In this document: positions 1 to 12,372 of the stretch, in pieces
Layout of the letters: every line of letters begins with the position of its first letter
Position numbering within the stretch: the first letter of the stretch is position 1
Assembly (NCBI GenBank): GCA_019454045.1
Contig: SKCR01031852.1
Span: 22,721-86,720 of the forward strand
Direction of reading: 5' to 3'
From: Zanthoxylum bungeanum
Lineage: Eukaryota > Streptophyta > Magnoliopsida > Sapindales > Rutaceae
Length of the DNA stretch: 64,000 bases
Program-made: the position numbers and the translations under genes
Notes under the pieces: generated by a model
What the model was told of the DNA's origin: nothing
The model's database searches: none
Seen by the model: only the letters and a program-made list of their open reading frames with translations

Positions 1-654
1 CGCCCTCATATGTCAAAGTTTTTCAAATATAGAGCAGCACACAGTTATCAGATTTTCAGAAACACAGTTTTCAAAAACCAGATTTTAGCAATAGTTTTCA
101 AAAGCTAGTATTTTAAAAGAAGCAGTTTTCAGAAAGAAAAGTTTTGTTAAAAGAGATTTCATATGAAGTGATTTTTATGAAACTTTAGTTTTAAAAACCT
201 AATGTTTTGATTTGAGTTTTTCGGTTTTCTTGTCCACTCACTTAGATCGAAAAGCGATCTAACCCCCTCACTTCCAGTTTTCTTTGGTTGCAGGTTTTCT
301 TGGAGGACGAGCCCGGGAGGACGGATACTGATACAGTCACTAGGGTTTGGATTCCACTATTTCAGAGTTAGGGAGCATAAGAGTCCAGTCAGAGTCAAAG
401 TAAAGTTGCATGCATACATTTATGTCTTATAAATCATTATAAATGTATGTTAAAATGTTGTAAAGAGAAGTATGTTTGAGTATACTGTTATGAGTAATAA
501 AAGCACTTTATATTGTTAAGTTGGGCTAAGGTCCATGTGAATGACTTTGCATTTAGATGGTTTAGTAGCGAAGAATATAGTCTAGGAGTCAGAGGCTTAT
601 GGGGTTAATACTGCTATCCCCTGCCGGTGACATCTCCCAGATTGGGATTTTACA
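1..654 (+). repeat. Possible 3' part of a Gypsy-type LTR (low confidence)
   Basis: No coding frame of note. The stretch holds A/T-rich text, a possible polyadenylation context (gtaataaaagcac near 494) and a right end, at about 610-654, reading 'ctgccggtgacatctcc' followed by 'gattgggattttaca'. That kind of ending resembles the end of plant Ty3/Gypsy LTRs. No second LTR copy, primer site or target duplication is seen in the window, so the call rests on general resemblance only. Confidence 0.28.
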
Positions 655-1002
655 TTTTATGTCCAGTAACGTCTTGAATGCCCTCAATGGGTCGGGGATA
701 TGCTTCCCATCCAATTTTCATATAAATTGGCAAACATGGTATTTTAAAGTCAGATTCTCGAGACTATATTATTGTCTTTATTTTTGAAATTGTGTGTGCG
801 AATTGCAAATCACTCGATGAACATATCCACTAGGATGCGTCTCAAGAGTAAAAGATATTCCATCTAAAGACTCATTCCTCAAGCCATCTCTAATGAATTA
901 AATTTTATCTTCGTGATTTTCATACACCATTTCTAAAGAATGACAACGAGTGCTGTATGTCCAACGTGCATATTTATAACAAACACCTAATTATTTAGCT
1001 CT

Positions 1003-1107
1003 TCATTTCTTATCATATGTGTTTTTCCCTAAACCAGACATGTAAGAAATGAAGGAGTTAGATAAATCATTCGCCAAAAGAACCATTGCTTTAATTACCC
1101 AACGAAT
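1003..1107 (-). pseudogene. C-terminal half of a coding-like frame split by Copia-1
   Basis: On the minus strand the reading frame that enters from 22938-23116 continues here once Copia-1 and one CGAAT copy are removed. It runs for about 33 codons (…WVIKAMVLLANDLSNSFISY…) to a TGA at 1003-1005. The frame is kept exactly across the insertion site, which suggests a once-coding segment. I do not recognise the family. The remaining flank, 655-1002, also reads as fragmentary coding text on the minus strand (for example ETHPSGYVHRVIC near 790-850) but with stops. It could be an old gene fragment or another retroelement. Confidence 0.35.
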
Positions 1108-3041
1108 TGTTGGACAATTATGACCCATAACATCACTATTTGTACAGAACATGATGTTGTTGCAAATTAATTATGTGACAAAGGAAATTACTCTTTTATC
1201 ATTTGTAATTAGATTACCAAGATATATAAATGATAAAAGTCCATATGATTAGTACCGGATTAATAAGATATAAGACAGTATTAATCCACTAAGGTTTAAT
1301 CATTAAAATATCCATAGTCGTAGTATTATCGAGACTGGACATCGATAATGCGGAATAGACTAGTATTGCACTTGTGCGCGTTGTGGGAGCATAACTGCAT
1401 AGTTCTCATATATTTAAGTATTGGATACTTATGCAAGTGTAATAGAAGGTCGTGTTTATCGATGGTACGGAAACAGCTTCGCTCTGGATAGACCCCTCGG
1501 AATTCTATTGGTAGTATGACTTTGTGTCTATGGAAATCCGAATCAGGGTAGGTGTATTTGGTCTTAACCTGAGACTTGCATCGCTAATACTTGCGACAAT
1601 CAATATACTTTGGTTTTGATCGTCCAGGGCTTTAACATGTTCTGTGTACGCCTCTTCTAGGTATATTGAGAATCGTAGTGTATTGGATGTGATGTCAAGA
1701 TGGAAGTATCACTCCAGTCATATGGAGATGATAATCACGTATGATACAGAACTAGTACTCTTATGTACTGCAGTCATCGGGATAATATGACTAGGTCATG
1801 TTTATCCAATTATAGAGACTAGTTACCAGAGATCTGATATGTGCTTCGTACGAGGCAGACACAATTCCAGCCCCAGGCCTAGCATGTGACGTAATACGCA
1901 ATACTACGTATACTACGCCTGATACAGATTATATATATCTTTAAGAATATTTCTGGAGAATTGGGTAAGCACGATGCTTTGCTAGAAACCAACCATGTCT
2001 CGTAAATCGGTAAAAACGTAGTACTAGGTACGTACGTGTTCGGATAGTCCGACGACCGAATTTACTGCCAACATATCCAGGGATCTCATAGGTCGCATCC
2101 CGAAGATTCACCGATGACGTATGACTCACACATAATTAATCTGAGATTAATTATAAGAGAGAGAAAATTAATCTAGGATTAATTACGGAGAAATTTTATC
2201 TGGGATAAAATACTATTTAAAGAGAAAGAACGATTAATTCGGAATTAATCGGTAAAATAATATATTCGATATATTAAACGAGATTAGATTTCGACTTGGA
2301 ATTAAAATTAAATTTTAATCCGGGTGAACGAGTTAATTTAGAATTAATTCGCTAGCGACATAAATAGTAATTTTGCTAGGCATAATTATTTAATTAAATT
2401 TGAATTAATTACGTCGCAACGGAAAATTCGTTAATTTCGAATTAGCGAACCCGAGCCCGGGATGTGTTGCAGGCCCACTCGGATTTTGAATCAAGTGGGG
2501 CCCACATGTCACATCACAAGTCACATCACTTGTCACTTTAGTTGATGGTTTTGGTGAGTTGGTGAGGACTTGTTCAACACACTTGGTAAAATTGATGGCT
2601 TGAGTGACATATTCCAAATATTTGGTATATCTTTTTTTTTTTTTTTGAAATCAATTAACACAAGTCATTCACTCTCTCTCACTCTCTCATGCTCTCGGCT
2701 TTGAGCCATTTTTCTCTCAAATATTTTCCTTCTTGGCCGAGAATCAAATAGGAAGAACAAGGAAATTTTGTAGCAAAATTTCCAAAGCTAGCACTTAAAG
2801 GAGTCATTCAAAGGTGATAGGGAAACCTATCCTTGAGCTTGGAATGAAAGATGCATTGATTCAACATTCAAAGAGGAGCTTGAAGCACAACTCAAGGGCT
2901 TGGCCGAAACTTCAATGAGCAATTTTTTGTGTTCAACGCATCCAAAACCGATCAAAGTGAGTACTTTCCGCATTCTTACTTTGTTGTATTCACATGATTT
3001 CTTGCTTAATTTGATCTTGCTTTGACCTAGAAAACCCAACA
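1108..3041 (+). repeat. Copia-1 5' LTR
   Basis: A 1934-bp LTR with TGTTGG…CCAACA ends. It matches 20976-22937 along its length, with indels: it lacks about 15 bp near 1888 (after 'gcatgtgac') and about 11 bp near 2845 that the 3' LTR retains. Homologous LTRs occur at 40401-42070 and 58123-60084, so this is a multi-copy family. A TATA-like 'ctatttaaag' lies near 2213; the promoter position is not established. Confidence 0.95.
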
Positions 3042-3042
3042 A

Positions 3043-3054
3043 TGGTATCAGAGC
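3043..3054 (+). promoter_or_regulatory. Copia-1 primer-binding site (initiator Met tRNA)
   Basis: TGGTATCAGAGC starts one base after the LTR end. This is the standard complement of the 3' end of plant initiator tRNA-Met, used to prime minus-strand synthesis. Confidence 0.93.
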
Positions 3055-5560
3055 CATAATTGAGCATGAAATTGAACTTAGGGTTTATATACTAAAATTT
3101 GGGTAAATTTGATTTGAGCATGTTTTAATCAAATTGTTTGTTTGAGTATGCTTGTATGTTAATAACTTGGAGTTATACATGATCTATTTGAAGAAAATTG
3201 AATTGGATTAATTTTCCCCAAATGTTGTATGATGGCCGAATGTTATATGCCCTAAAAGTCATGGTATTTTTTGTTCTTTTTATCATTGGATGAGCTTAAG
3301 GACTTGGGAAATATTGATTTGAGATTCAATTGGATTGATATCGGAATTGGATATAAAATCCCTATAAATACCGTGAGCTTTAAGCATGAAATAAGATGAT
3401 TTTTTGTTTCAATAATGTTTGACATGTATTGATGATGAATAAGCATGATTAATTGATTAGATTAGTATTTTGGAAATGTTAATTTAAATAGTTAATCATG
3501 GTTAAACATTTTAATTAATTAAATCATGATATTTGGAATATTAAAATTTAATTAGTTGGGCTTAATTTAGAATTGGGCTTATAATGTTGTATTTGGGCCT
3601 ATTGGGATTGGTTGGGCCAAGTAGGTTTAGGTCAATTGGATTGGATCCAAATTGGGCCTAAACCATTCCATTAAGTTCAAATATGACAAATGGGCCTTTT
3701 ATGTTTAATTGGGCCTAATGGGCCGAAATTGGTTTCTTGGCAAATAGGATGATTCCTTAATTGGGCTTTGGTATTTGAGTTTGACCAATATTGACCAAAG
3801 TCCATGCCTTAAGAAATTAATTGAAAGCCCATTTGACTTTAATTAAATGACATTGGATGTTAATTGGGCTTTGAGACCATTTAGATTAGATTTGGAATCT
3901 AAGTCGTAAAGGCGCATTTAAAAGTGTAATTATTTAATTTGGAATTAAATATAGAATTAGTATTGAATACAAATTAAATTAGATTTATATTGTAGTTCGA
4001 TATAATTCAAGAATTCGTACTTTGAGAACTTATTCTTAAACGAGTTGGACTCGCGCAAATCAAATCGTTGTTTGAACATTGGATGATCACTTTATTCAAA
4101 GATTAATTAATTGGATTAGATTGATTGAATAACATGCTTTATGTGAATACATGGATGTGATGTATGAATAATGTATATCAGATGGATATTAGATGGGTGA
4201 GGGCAATTTTGGAAATTGTTGTAATAAATTTAGAATTTATTAAATTGGACCTGCGTGTCCAGCCTATTACCTATTGACTCTTTGTATTTCTCTTCTCACC
4301 TATTCCCATCAATGTAAATGAGGTTTCTTTAGAAGTGTTATGTAATTGGGTAGAAGTAAGAATAATGCTAGCGAGAGAGATGAAATGGAGAGATTTGTTC
4401 TAGGAATAAAATGTTTTAAATATCCATCCGCATATCATTATTAATTTATTTACTGCGCCTTATTATGCTTTTAAAATGCATGCTTAAGGGTGTATGATGA
4501 GACCTAATCAAAGATAATTAATTGGTTGCCAATTACGCGAAAAACCCTTAACAAATATTAAGCGTTTTCCTTCCATTGAGTGATTCTCTCTCAAGATCCA
4601 AGATTGGCACTGGTTTGTTGGCCAAAGTCAAGACCTTTGTCCATCGCGGATGTGTTTGAATCATGAAAGCTTTGTTCCATATCGCATGTCTTGTCCAAGT
4701 TGTGATTTGTTGGCCAAAGTAAAGATCACTTATAGTCCATCGACATCGATTACGAAGCTTTCCAATGTCAATGGGTCCCGCTTAACTGGAATCATTAAGC
4801 TTGTTGTGCCAAAGCCAAGGCTTAGATGATTCAGAGGAAAACGTTTAGGCAATATATTGTATATATTGGCATATATTGGATATATGTTTCGGACTTGGAT
4901 GTCCACCTACTGGATCTAGGAATTGGATGGGATCCAATTGATCTTAGAGATATACCTAGTTAAATATCATACAACTTGTTGGCCAAAGTCAAGGTTGTGT
5001 GTTATTTAACGGGATCCTAGCCCACTAGGAAACTAGGTTTCCCGAGTACTCAACATAGGGTTAGAGGCTCGCCGAAAAATAGTGGGAGGCAAGTATTAAA
5101 TTTGCAATTTCGTTTAGATACTTGCCAATACGCTCTCATTTCAATTTTTCATCATTAAAAATAAATATATTAGTTAGACTAATATTTAATTGTTGTTTTA
5201 AATTAAACAGTTGGACTGTATTCAAACTACTTCAATTTATAGTTGATTATATAATTGGATTATAGTAATCAATATATTTGAATTTAACCAATCAAATTAT
5301 AGTTGATTATATAGTTAGACTATAGTAATCATTATATTCAATAGTTTCCGGAATCGTTGATTGGATAGTTGGACTATTGAAATCAAGATAACTGAAAGAT
5401 TAGCGTTTAGAACATAATCCTGGGTGAAAAAGTCTTTAAACGACTTTAATTTTTAGATTGGGAATAAATCCTCAGGATAGTCCTAGGAACTAAGAAGTTA
5501 TTCTATTTGATAGAGAAACATCTCGGGCCTGAGCCCGGAGTTGAGCAAATAGTAGAACAT
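3055..5560 (+). other. Copia-1 long non-coding leader
   Basis: About 2.5 kb between primer site and gag with no sustained frame. It holds spaced copies of a motif near GTTGGCCAAAGTCAAG (about 4617, 4709 and 4978, with a variant GTGCCAAAGCCAAGG near 4797). It then has an A/T-rich stretch (about 5200-5400) with degenerate repeats around TATAGTTGATTATATAG and GTTGGACTAT. The same order of blocks recurs in Copia-2 (42084-44560) and Copia-3 (60100-62640). Retention in three divergent copies suggests an RNA function such as packaging or dimerisation, but this is inference. Confidence 0.7.
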
Positions 5561-5699
5561 GATCTTTGGAAGATTCATGTAATGATAACTTTAGTGCTCA
5601 ATCCATTATGCTTGCCGCAAAGACTCCTTAATTTCTTCATCAGAACTAAGGATTAGATCCTTATAGTATGATATTGAAATTGAAGGATCTTCATAGATC

Positions 5700-6170
5700 T
5701 ATCCTTAGATCTTAGAAGTATGAATTTCAAAAGAAGCTCTTTCGCTCACGTATGTCAGAGGGTACATCTATCGAGCACTAGGTGTCGCAGATGATTGCTG
5801 ACGTCGATCAGCTAGGTTAGCTGGGCATTACCTACGTGGCCGAGACTAACAAAGATTTAATCTTATAGTCTCTACCCGAAAGCTGGGCAGGTTCATTATG
5901 AACCAAGAGTAAACTCTTGGAGAGTTGATGGCTATGCTCTAGGAGGCGGAGCCAGAGCTTCTAAAATGGGCAAAGGCAAAATCATCACAGTCTTCTAGGA
6001 AGACATATGACATATCCCAATATGTCTGCCTAAACTGTGGCAAACGGAGTCACTGGAAGTGTGATTGCCGTATGGACAAGGCAGACGTGAAGGAAGTGAA
6101 AGCGGGGCAAGGCTCCAACTTCAAGTATGTTTGTCATAAACATGTTCACTATTAGTTTCAAAATTGGATT
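5700..6170 (+). pseudogene. Copia-1 gag C-terminal part with CCHC zinc knuckle (degenerate)
   Basis: Broken frames match the cleaner gag of Copia-3 (62700-63201). The knuckle at 6027-6068 reads C-L-N-C-G-K-R-S-H-W-K-C-D-C, which keeps the C-x2-C-x4-H-x4-C spacing of retroviral nucleocapsid proteins that bind the RNA genome. Upstream codons match '…AETNKDLIL…SLPESW…' of copia gag but with in-frame stops. Not functional as it stands. Confidence 0.8.
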
Positions 6171-7419
6171 TTTGATACTAGATGTGGTACATAAATATGT
6201 ACTGATGTGCAGAATCTGCTGATTAGCAGGAGACTGACTTCAGTTGAGACCTATCTTCGAGTCGAAAATGGGACGAGAGTCGCTGTTTTAACCGTAGAAT
6301 CCTAAGTTTAGAAACTACCCTTTAGGTATGTACTTAAATTAGGAAACTGTTATAATATACCTAGTTTGACTAGAAACATTATCTCTATATCTAAGTTTAA
6401 CCTGTTGCGGGTATACCTTTATATTCTAGAACACTAAGTGTTTTATTTTATAAAGATGATATTGAGATAAACACATTAGATGTGAATAACAGTATTTATA
6501 TTTTGAATATAAATGAATCTCAAATATATAACATGACAAACAAATAGCTCAAACTGAATTAATCAGATGAGACTTAAAAGTGGCATTGTTGTCTGGGACA
6601 CATTAACAAGACTCGTATATCCACACTTTCGAAGAGTGGATACTAGGACGAATTTGATTCTAATTCAAATGATGTCTACGAATCTAGTTTATTAGGCAAA
6701 GTGCCTAAGACACCTTTTACTTGGTAAAAGTACGAGTGTCACCGATCTGTTAGCCCTCGTTCATAGTGACATAAGTGGGCCCATGTCTAGCTAGGCTAGA
6801 GGTGGATATGAATACTTCGTAACCTTTACGGATATGGCATCGCGTTATGGTTATGTGTATCTTATGAAACACAAGTCAGAAACTTTTAGAGTTTCAACTC
6901 GAAGTAGACAGAAAGACTGGCTAAACTATTAAAACCGTCACGGTTAGACCGTGGTGGAAAATACTTAAGCAATAAGTTTATTGTTTACATGAAAGTGTAT
7001 AGTATTCTTTCACAGTGGACTCCTCTCGGAACACCTCAATTTGATGGTGTGTCCGAACAGAGAAACTGAACTTTTTTGGACATGGTAAGGTTAATTATGA
7101 GTCGCTCTGAGCTACCATTTTCCTTCTTGGGATACGCATTAATCAGTGCAAAACTTATTTTGAATAAGGTTCCATGAAAATCTGTTAGACAGACTTCATG
7201 TTAGATATGAACAGGAAAGAAACCGGGTTTTCTCATTTCTGAAGATTTGGGAATGCTAGGCATATGTTTGGATGATACCAAACTAGAACCCAAAATCGGA
7301 TAAGTGCCTATTTATAGGTTACCCTAGGGAAACCAAAGTATAGTACTTATACAACTCACAAGAGAACAATTTAATTGTTGCTCTCCATGCGGTTTTCCTA
7401 AGAGGAATATCTATATGCA
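6171..7419 (+). pseudogene. Copia-1 protease / pre-integrase / integrase remnant
   Basis: In shifting frames one can read a pre-integrase box (W-H-C-C-L-G-H-I-N-K-T near 6580-6620), then integrase core text: LVHSDISGPM (about 6750-6785), YEYFVTFTDMASRYGYVYLM (about 6808-6868), a 'D(R)GGKYLS'-like stretch near 6945-6975 and 'GVSER' text near 7045-7060. Integrase inserts the cDNA copy into the chromosome. Many stops and small indels mean no product can be made. Confidence 0.8.
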
Positions 7420-7701
7420 GTGGTAAGTGGGAGGAAAGTAAAACTCGATGAAAATCAGAGTAATACTGTTCCAGACACCGATTCCTTAATAGAACACAAA
7501 AAGTTCATCAGGGATGAAACTGTACCACAATCTTCGAATACACAAGAACCGCGTAAGTCCGAGAGAGTTAGAAAACAACCTGGGAGGTATGAGTTTCTGA
7601 TCTCACCTCATAAAGATGTCAATCTTATTGAGGAACACGAACCGACGACGTATGAGGAAGTGATTCAAGGTATCGACTCCTTTCACGGAAAAATGTCATG
7701 A
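7420..7701 (+). pseudogene. Copia-1 integrase-to-RT linker segment
   Basis: A 93-codon open stretch holding the R-K-S-E-R-V-R-K-Q-P-G-R-Y box that precedes reverse transcriptase in Copia polyproteins, followed by acidic linker and the run-in to RT (TYEEVIQGIDS). It is the longest open piece left in this pol gene. It is part of one polyprotein, not a separate gene. Confidence 0.75.
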
Positions 7702-7818
7702 AGTCCGAAATTAATTCCATGTATACCAACCAAGTTTGGATACTGGTTGTTGTACCGGAAGGCATTGTGCCTATTGGTACTATATGAGTCTTCAAGGAAG
7801 ATAAACATGGATGGAAAC
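7702..7818 (+). pseudogene. Copia-1 reverse transcriptase, 5' part before the Tat-1 insertion
   Basis: Codons resembling 'SEINSMYTNQVWILV…PEGIVPIG' and 'VFK…MDGN' of Copia RT end at 7818, where Tat-1 begins. The RT resumes at 19756 after the repeated GAAAC (7814-7818 and 19756-19760), in the expected place for 'Y-K-A-R-L-V-A-K-G'. Confidence 0.8.
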
Positions 7819-10246
7819 TGTAGGACACAGAAACTGGGCGACACATGCCGTTCCGGACTCGCGGCCCGGTTAGGAGTACGGAGTAGCCCGCGGGGGACTA
7901 AAGAGGAGAATAATAAGTCGCCACCCGGTGTGAACCGGAAAAATGATTTAAGGCCGCACTCACCCCTCGAAAGGGAAGACCTCAAACCGTTGGGTTCGGA
8001 ATGGCCTCTTACTTATTTCGTTTGTAATGAATGGATTTGTGCAATATTAACCAAGTCTACTCAACATACATATTGGTCAAAGTAGTCTAAATTCTTATAA
8101 AGCCTAAATCTAGGTTTGCATGCTTCAAAAGTAAACTTTCATTATGACAAACATTCAGCATCACATAAAAGCATATTAAATAAAATACGATTTAGACATG
8201 ATGTAAATCAAACTCCTATTGCAAAATAAAGTAATTAAGTCATGCTAAACATAAAACAACATTCTAATGGCCTAATCATGCTCAAATAAAAGTTTGGATG
8301 AAATGAAATATGTGAATCCTTCGAGTGGTATGGGGCATTGTATCCCGAGTGCAGACTATAATACCGTCCATTCGGATACGGCTATGGAATTTATGTCTGG
8401 GTTTCCATCCAATATACCACAAGAGGGAACACACATTTCACTTATCCGAATCACATCATACACTAATTATTAATTCTCATGCGACGAAAAATAAGTTACA
8501 TGTTTTTCTAAGATAATAATTTATATAATGTAAATTAAATAACATGCTAAACTAATTATTCATGCTAAACATCATAAAACACATTTCCTAAGTTATTTTT
8601 TTCATTCGAAGAAATTCAAACAACATGCTAAACTAATTATTCATGCTAAACATCATAAAACACATTTCCTAAGTCATTATTTCATGTGAAGAAATTCAAT
8701 AATATAAGCCCTCAGGTCTAACCTTTTGTGTCGTCTCTCGAAAGTGCGTTATACGGCCGTCGGAAAGGCTAAAACACCGTGATTCCACCAGTTCGAGGTT
8801 TTGACGTTTTTGCTCGCTGTTTCATCGTTTTATCCGCTGTTTCCACTTCGTTTAGCTGCGATTCAGATCACCACACTTAACTCACTGGTTGGCAGGGAAT
8901 TAGGGACTGTTTTGGTGATGGTTTGGGCATGAATGTGGAGGGCTGAACTGGGCAGTGTGTGCGTGAGTTATGGGGCTAAATAAGGCAGTTTTATGCGTGA
9001 ATATTATAGGCTAAATGAGGCTGATTTAGGTGTGAGTTCCAGGGGCTAAATGAGGCAGTTTATGCGTGAGGATTATAGGCAGTTTATGTGTGTGTTTCGA
9101 AGGTTAAGTGAGGCAGTTTGAGGCGCAAGTTGAGAGGAAGTGAGGGGCTGATTTAGAGGCAGTTAAGGGGCTGATTCAGAGGCAGTTAAGGGGCGTGAAA
9201 AGGATGCTGAATGAGGACTTAATGGGGAGCTGAACTGGGCAGAATATGAGAGCTAAATTGGACAGTTTGTACGTTGGTTCCAGGGGCTGGTTGAAGGTGT
9301 TTTGGGCGTGAGTTTCAGTCTATAATGGGGCAGTTTGGGGTGAATTATGGGGCTGAAATGGAGGGTGTTTTGGGTGTGAATTAGGCAGTGAAGGATGGCA
9401 GTGTTCCAGGCGTGAAGATGATGGGCTGATTTGGAAGCAATGTGCGTGAGTTGTAGGCAGTGAGGGATGGCAGTGTGCGTGAGGATGAGGCAGTGAGGAT
9501 GATGGCTTTGGGCGTGACTTGTAGAGGGAATAAGGGGGCTGTTTTGTGTTCGCTAAATGCAAAGTGTTTGCTTAATGTGTGCTAGGTGTTTCAAGGGAGG
9601 AACATGGTGGTTTATATAGGCAAATAAGGTGAGCATTAATTAGGTAGGCCAAGTGATGGTGAAGGGTAATTAATTTGGTGACTTTTTTTGTTGACAAATG
9701 AAGGAAAAGTGATGGAGCTTTGTTGAAAATGAATAAAGGTTGTGATTAGTGTGTTGAAAATGGATAAAGAGAGGTTATATGGTCATTGGTGTGGGGTACC
9801 AGCATAAATGATGTAGGGTTGTCTTAATAAATGGCTTGGAAAGTTGGTGTCAAGGTAAAAGTGAGGTCAAAGGTGTAAAACAAGCTTGGTAGAAGGGTAA
9901 ATCATGTTTGAATAGTGGATGAAGCGGTGAATTTTGTGTGTTGGGCGTGGGCTTCATGGTTGGTGGGCTTGGTGTTTGATTTATTTTGGTTTCTTGGGCT
10001 TTGGATGTGGGTTTTGGTGTTTAGGTGAGCTTAGAGTGGTTTGCGGGGATTTCGGGCCAAGGATATGCCTCGAAACGAAGATTCAACAAGCAAACTCCAA
10101 GCGAATTCAACGAATTAAAACCAATGATGTGTCAATTCTTGTCCTCTCCTTTCCGACGACCGTTTTCCGCGACTTCCAAGACTTAAAGGTAGTGCCTCCT
10201 TACAAGGCTCATCATCGGGCTGGTATGCAAAAATACAATGCCTACA
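7819..10246 (-). repeat. Tat-1 3' LTR (left in window)
   Basis: A 2428-bp LTR matching 17349-19755 (2407 bp). In element sense it starts TGTAGGCATTG and ends CTGTGTCCTACA. A TATA-like CCTATATAAA lies at 9611-9620 (minus strand); the 5' LTR has the variant GCCTATATAG at 19121-19130. A roughly 70-bp unit around 'aacatgctaaactaattattc' occurs twice in tandem (about 8540-8690) in both LTRs. G/T-rich text around 8900-9560 has degenerate short repeats such as 'aggcagtt' and 'ggggctga'. Confidence 0.93.
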
Positions 10247-10719
10247 GTCGGCCCCACTTTGATGGGATATGTACAGTGTGTGACAGTGACAGTCATATCA
10301 AAATTCGTGCAATGTATTTTTACTTACCGGGCTTGCCAGCTGCCACCTAACTTGCCTGTTGTGCGGAATTAAGTTAATATTGCCGCACCTGGCGTGCTAA
10401 ACCCCGTACCTGAGGTGTCGATGTTGCATCTCCGTACCTAGAGTGCCGCAGTGGTGATGATTGTCCATTTTCGAACCATGCTCCATTTTCGGAGAGTCAT
10501 TTTCGGCATATGATGTGGGTGCTCCATTTTGGAGCGCCATTTTCGGCAGCTGATGTGGTAGCGGTCCATTTCTGAACTGTGATGTGTGAGAATGTGGCTC
10601 ATTTTGAACCGTTACTTGATGAGAGGTGGCACATTTTTGAACCATTACTTGATGAGATGGTCTTTGCCGCCACAAACCTGCAAATACAAAGCAAAAATTA
10701 CATGTATATAATATGTCGT
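10247..10719 (-). other. Tat-1 3' untranslated region next to the 3' LTR, with polypurine tract
   Basis: In element sense the bases just before the LTR read 'caaagtggggccgac' (10247-10261), a plausible polypurine primer for plus-strand synthesis. The rest has scattered single monomers of the AAAATGG-type repeat (10440-10570) and a splice-acceptor-like TTTGCAG at 10678-10684. It is duplicated at 12373-12844. No convincing gene. Confidence 0.65.
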
Positions 10720-11103
10720 TCGGAGTGCCATTTTCGGCATCTGTTGTGTGTGCTCCATTTTGGAGCGCCACTTTCGGCATCTGATGAGTGTGCCCCATTT
10801 TCGGCATCTGATGAGTGTGCCCCATTTTGGAGCGCCATTTTCGGCATCTGATGTGTGTGCTCCATTTTGGAGCGCCATTTTCGGCATCTGATGAGTGTGC
10901 CCCATTTTGGAGCACCATTTTCGGCATCTGATGTGTGTGCCCCATTTTGGAGCGCCATTTTTGACATCTGATGTGTGTGCCCCATTTTGGAGTGCCATTT
11001 TCGGCATCTATTTTGTGTGCCCTATTTTGGAGCGCCATTTTCGGCATCTGATGAGTGTGCCCTATTTTGGAGCACCATTTTCGGCATCTGATGAGTGTTC
11101 CCC
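10720..11103 (-). repeat. 40-bp tandem array, copy 1
   Basis: About ten monomers. 'tcggcatct' or a close variant recurs at 10733, 10773, 10801, 10841, 10881, 10921, 10961, 11001, 11041 and 11081, a 40-bp step except for one 28-bp partial unit. Each monomer holds two AAAATGG boxes in element sense. No monomer contains a stop in any of the three sense frames, giving long overlapping frames with a 40-residue period (three monomers, 120 bp). I regard these as repeat-born frames, not evidence of a protein. Confidence 0.93.
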
Positions 11104-11117
11104 ATTTCGGGCCAAGG

Positions 11118-12372
11118 ATATTATAGGTTAAATGAGGCTGATTTAGGTGTGAGTTCCAGGGGCTAAATGAGGCAGTTTATGCGTGAGGATTATAGGCAGT
11201 TTATGTGTGTGTTTCGAAGGTTAAGTGAGGCAGTTTGAGGCGCAAGTTGAGAGGAAGTGAGGGACTGATTTAGAGGCAGTTAAGGGGCTGATTCAGAGGC
11301 AGTTAAGGGGCGTGAAAAGGATGCTGAATGAGGACTTAATGGGGAGCTGAACTGGGCAGAATATGAGAGCTAAATTGGACAGTTTGTACGTTGGTTCCAG
11401 GGGCTGGTTGAAGGGTGTTTTGGGCGTGAGTTTCAGGTCTATAATGGGGCAGTTTGGGGTGAATTATGGGGCTGAAATGGAGGGTGTTTTGGGTGTGAAT
11501 TAGGCAGTGAAGGATGGCAGTGTTCCAGGCGTGAAGATGATGGGCTGATTTGGAAGCAATGTGCGTGAGTTGTAGGCAGTGAGGGATGGCAGTGTGCGTG
11601 AGGATGAGGCAGTGAGGATGATGGCTTTGGGCGTGACTTGTAGAGGGAATAAGGGGGCTGTTTTGTGTTCGCTAAATGCAAAGTGTTTGCTTAATGTGTG
11701 CTAGGTGTTTCAAGGGAGGAACATGGTGGTTTATATAGGCAAATAAGGTGAGCATTAATTAGGTAGGCCAAGTGATGGTGAAGGGTAATTAATTTGGTGA
11801 CTTTTTTTGTTGACAAATGAAGGAAAAGTGATGGAGCTTTGTTGAAAATGAATAAAGGTTGTGATTATTGTGTTGAAAATGGATAAAGAGAGGTATATGG
11901 TCATTGTGTGGGGTATGGTGTGGGGTACCAGCATAAATGATGTAGGGTTGTCTTAATAAATGGCTTGAAAGTTGGTGTCAAGGTAAAAGTGAGGTCAAAG
12001 GTGTAAAACAAGCTTGGTAGAAGGGTAAATCATGTTTGAATAGTGGATGAAGCGGTGAATTTTGTGTGTTGGGCGTGGGCTTCATGGTTGGTGGGCTTGG
12101 TGTTTGATTTATTTTGTTTCTTGGGCTTTGGATGTGGGTTTTGGTGTTTAGGTGAGCTTAGAGTGGTTTGTGGGGATTTCGGGCCAAGGATATGCCTCGA
12201 AACGAAGATTCAACAAGCAAACTCCAAGCGAATTCACGAATTAAAACCAATGATGTGTCAATTCTTGTCCTCTCCTTTCCGACGATCGTTTTCCGCGACT
12301 TCCAAGACTTAAAGGTAGTGCCTCCTTACAAGGCTCATCATCGGGCTGGTATGCAAAAATACAATGCCTACA
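11118..12372 (-). repeat. Truncated internal copy of the Tat-1 LTR
   Basis: Matches 9001-10246 with a few small indels. In element sense it is the first 1.25 kb of the LTR, from the genuine TGTAGG start at 12372. It lies inside the internal region because of the 2.1-kb duplication, so the element has two and a half LTRs. Confidence 0.9.

Noticed and set aside
2619..2660. T-run as a transcription terminator
   Set aside because: It is an ordinary A/T tract present in all copies of the Copia LTR. A bacterial-type terminator is not relevant here.
9320..9562. An 80-codon Pro/His/Ser-rich frame present three times (9320, 11439, 18829, minus strand)
   Set aside because: It is part of the Tat-1 LTR, so its repetition follows from LTR and duplication copies. 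Low-complexity, with no recognised domain.
10397..11047. A 216-codon minus-strand frame rich in K-M-A-L-Q-N-G-A-H units, which looks like a repetitive protein
   Set aside because: It lies within the 40-bp array, is matched by open frames in the other phases and varies with array length. No start context or conserved domain; treated as repeat-derived.
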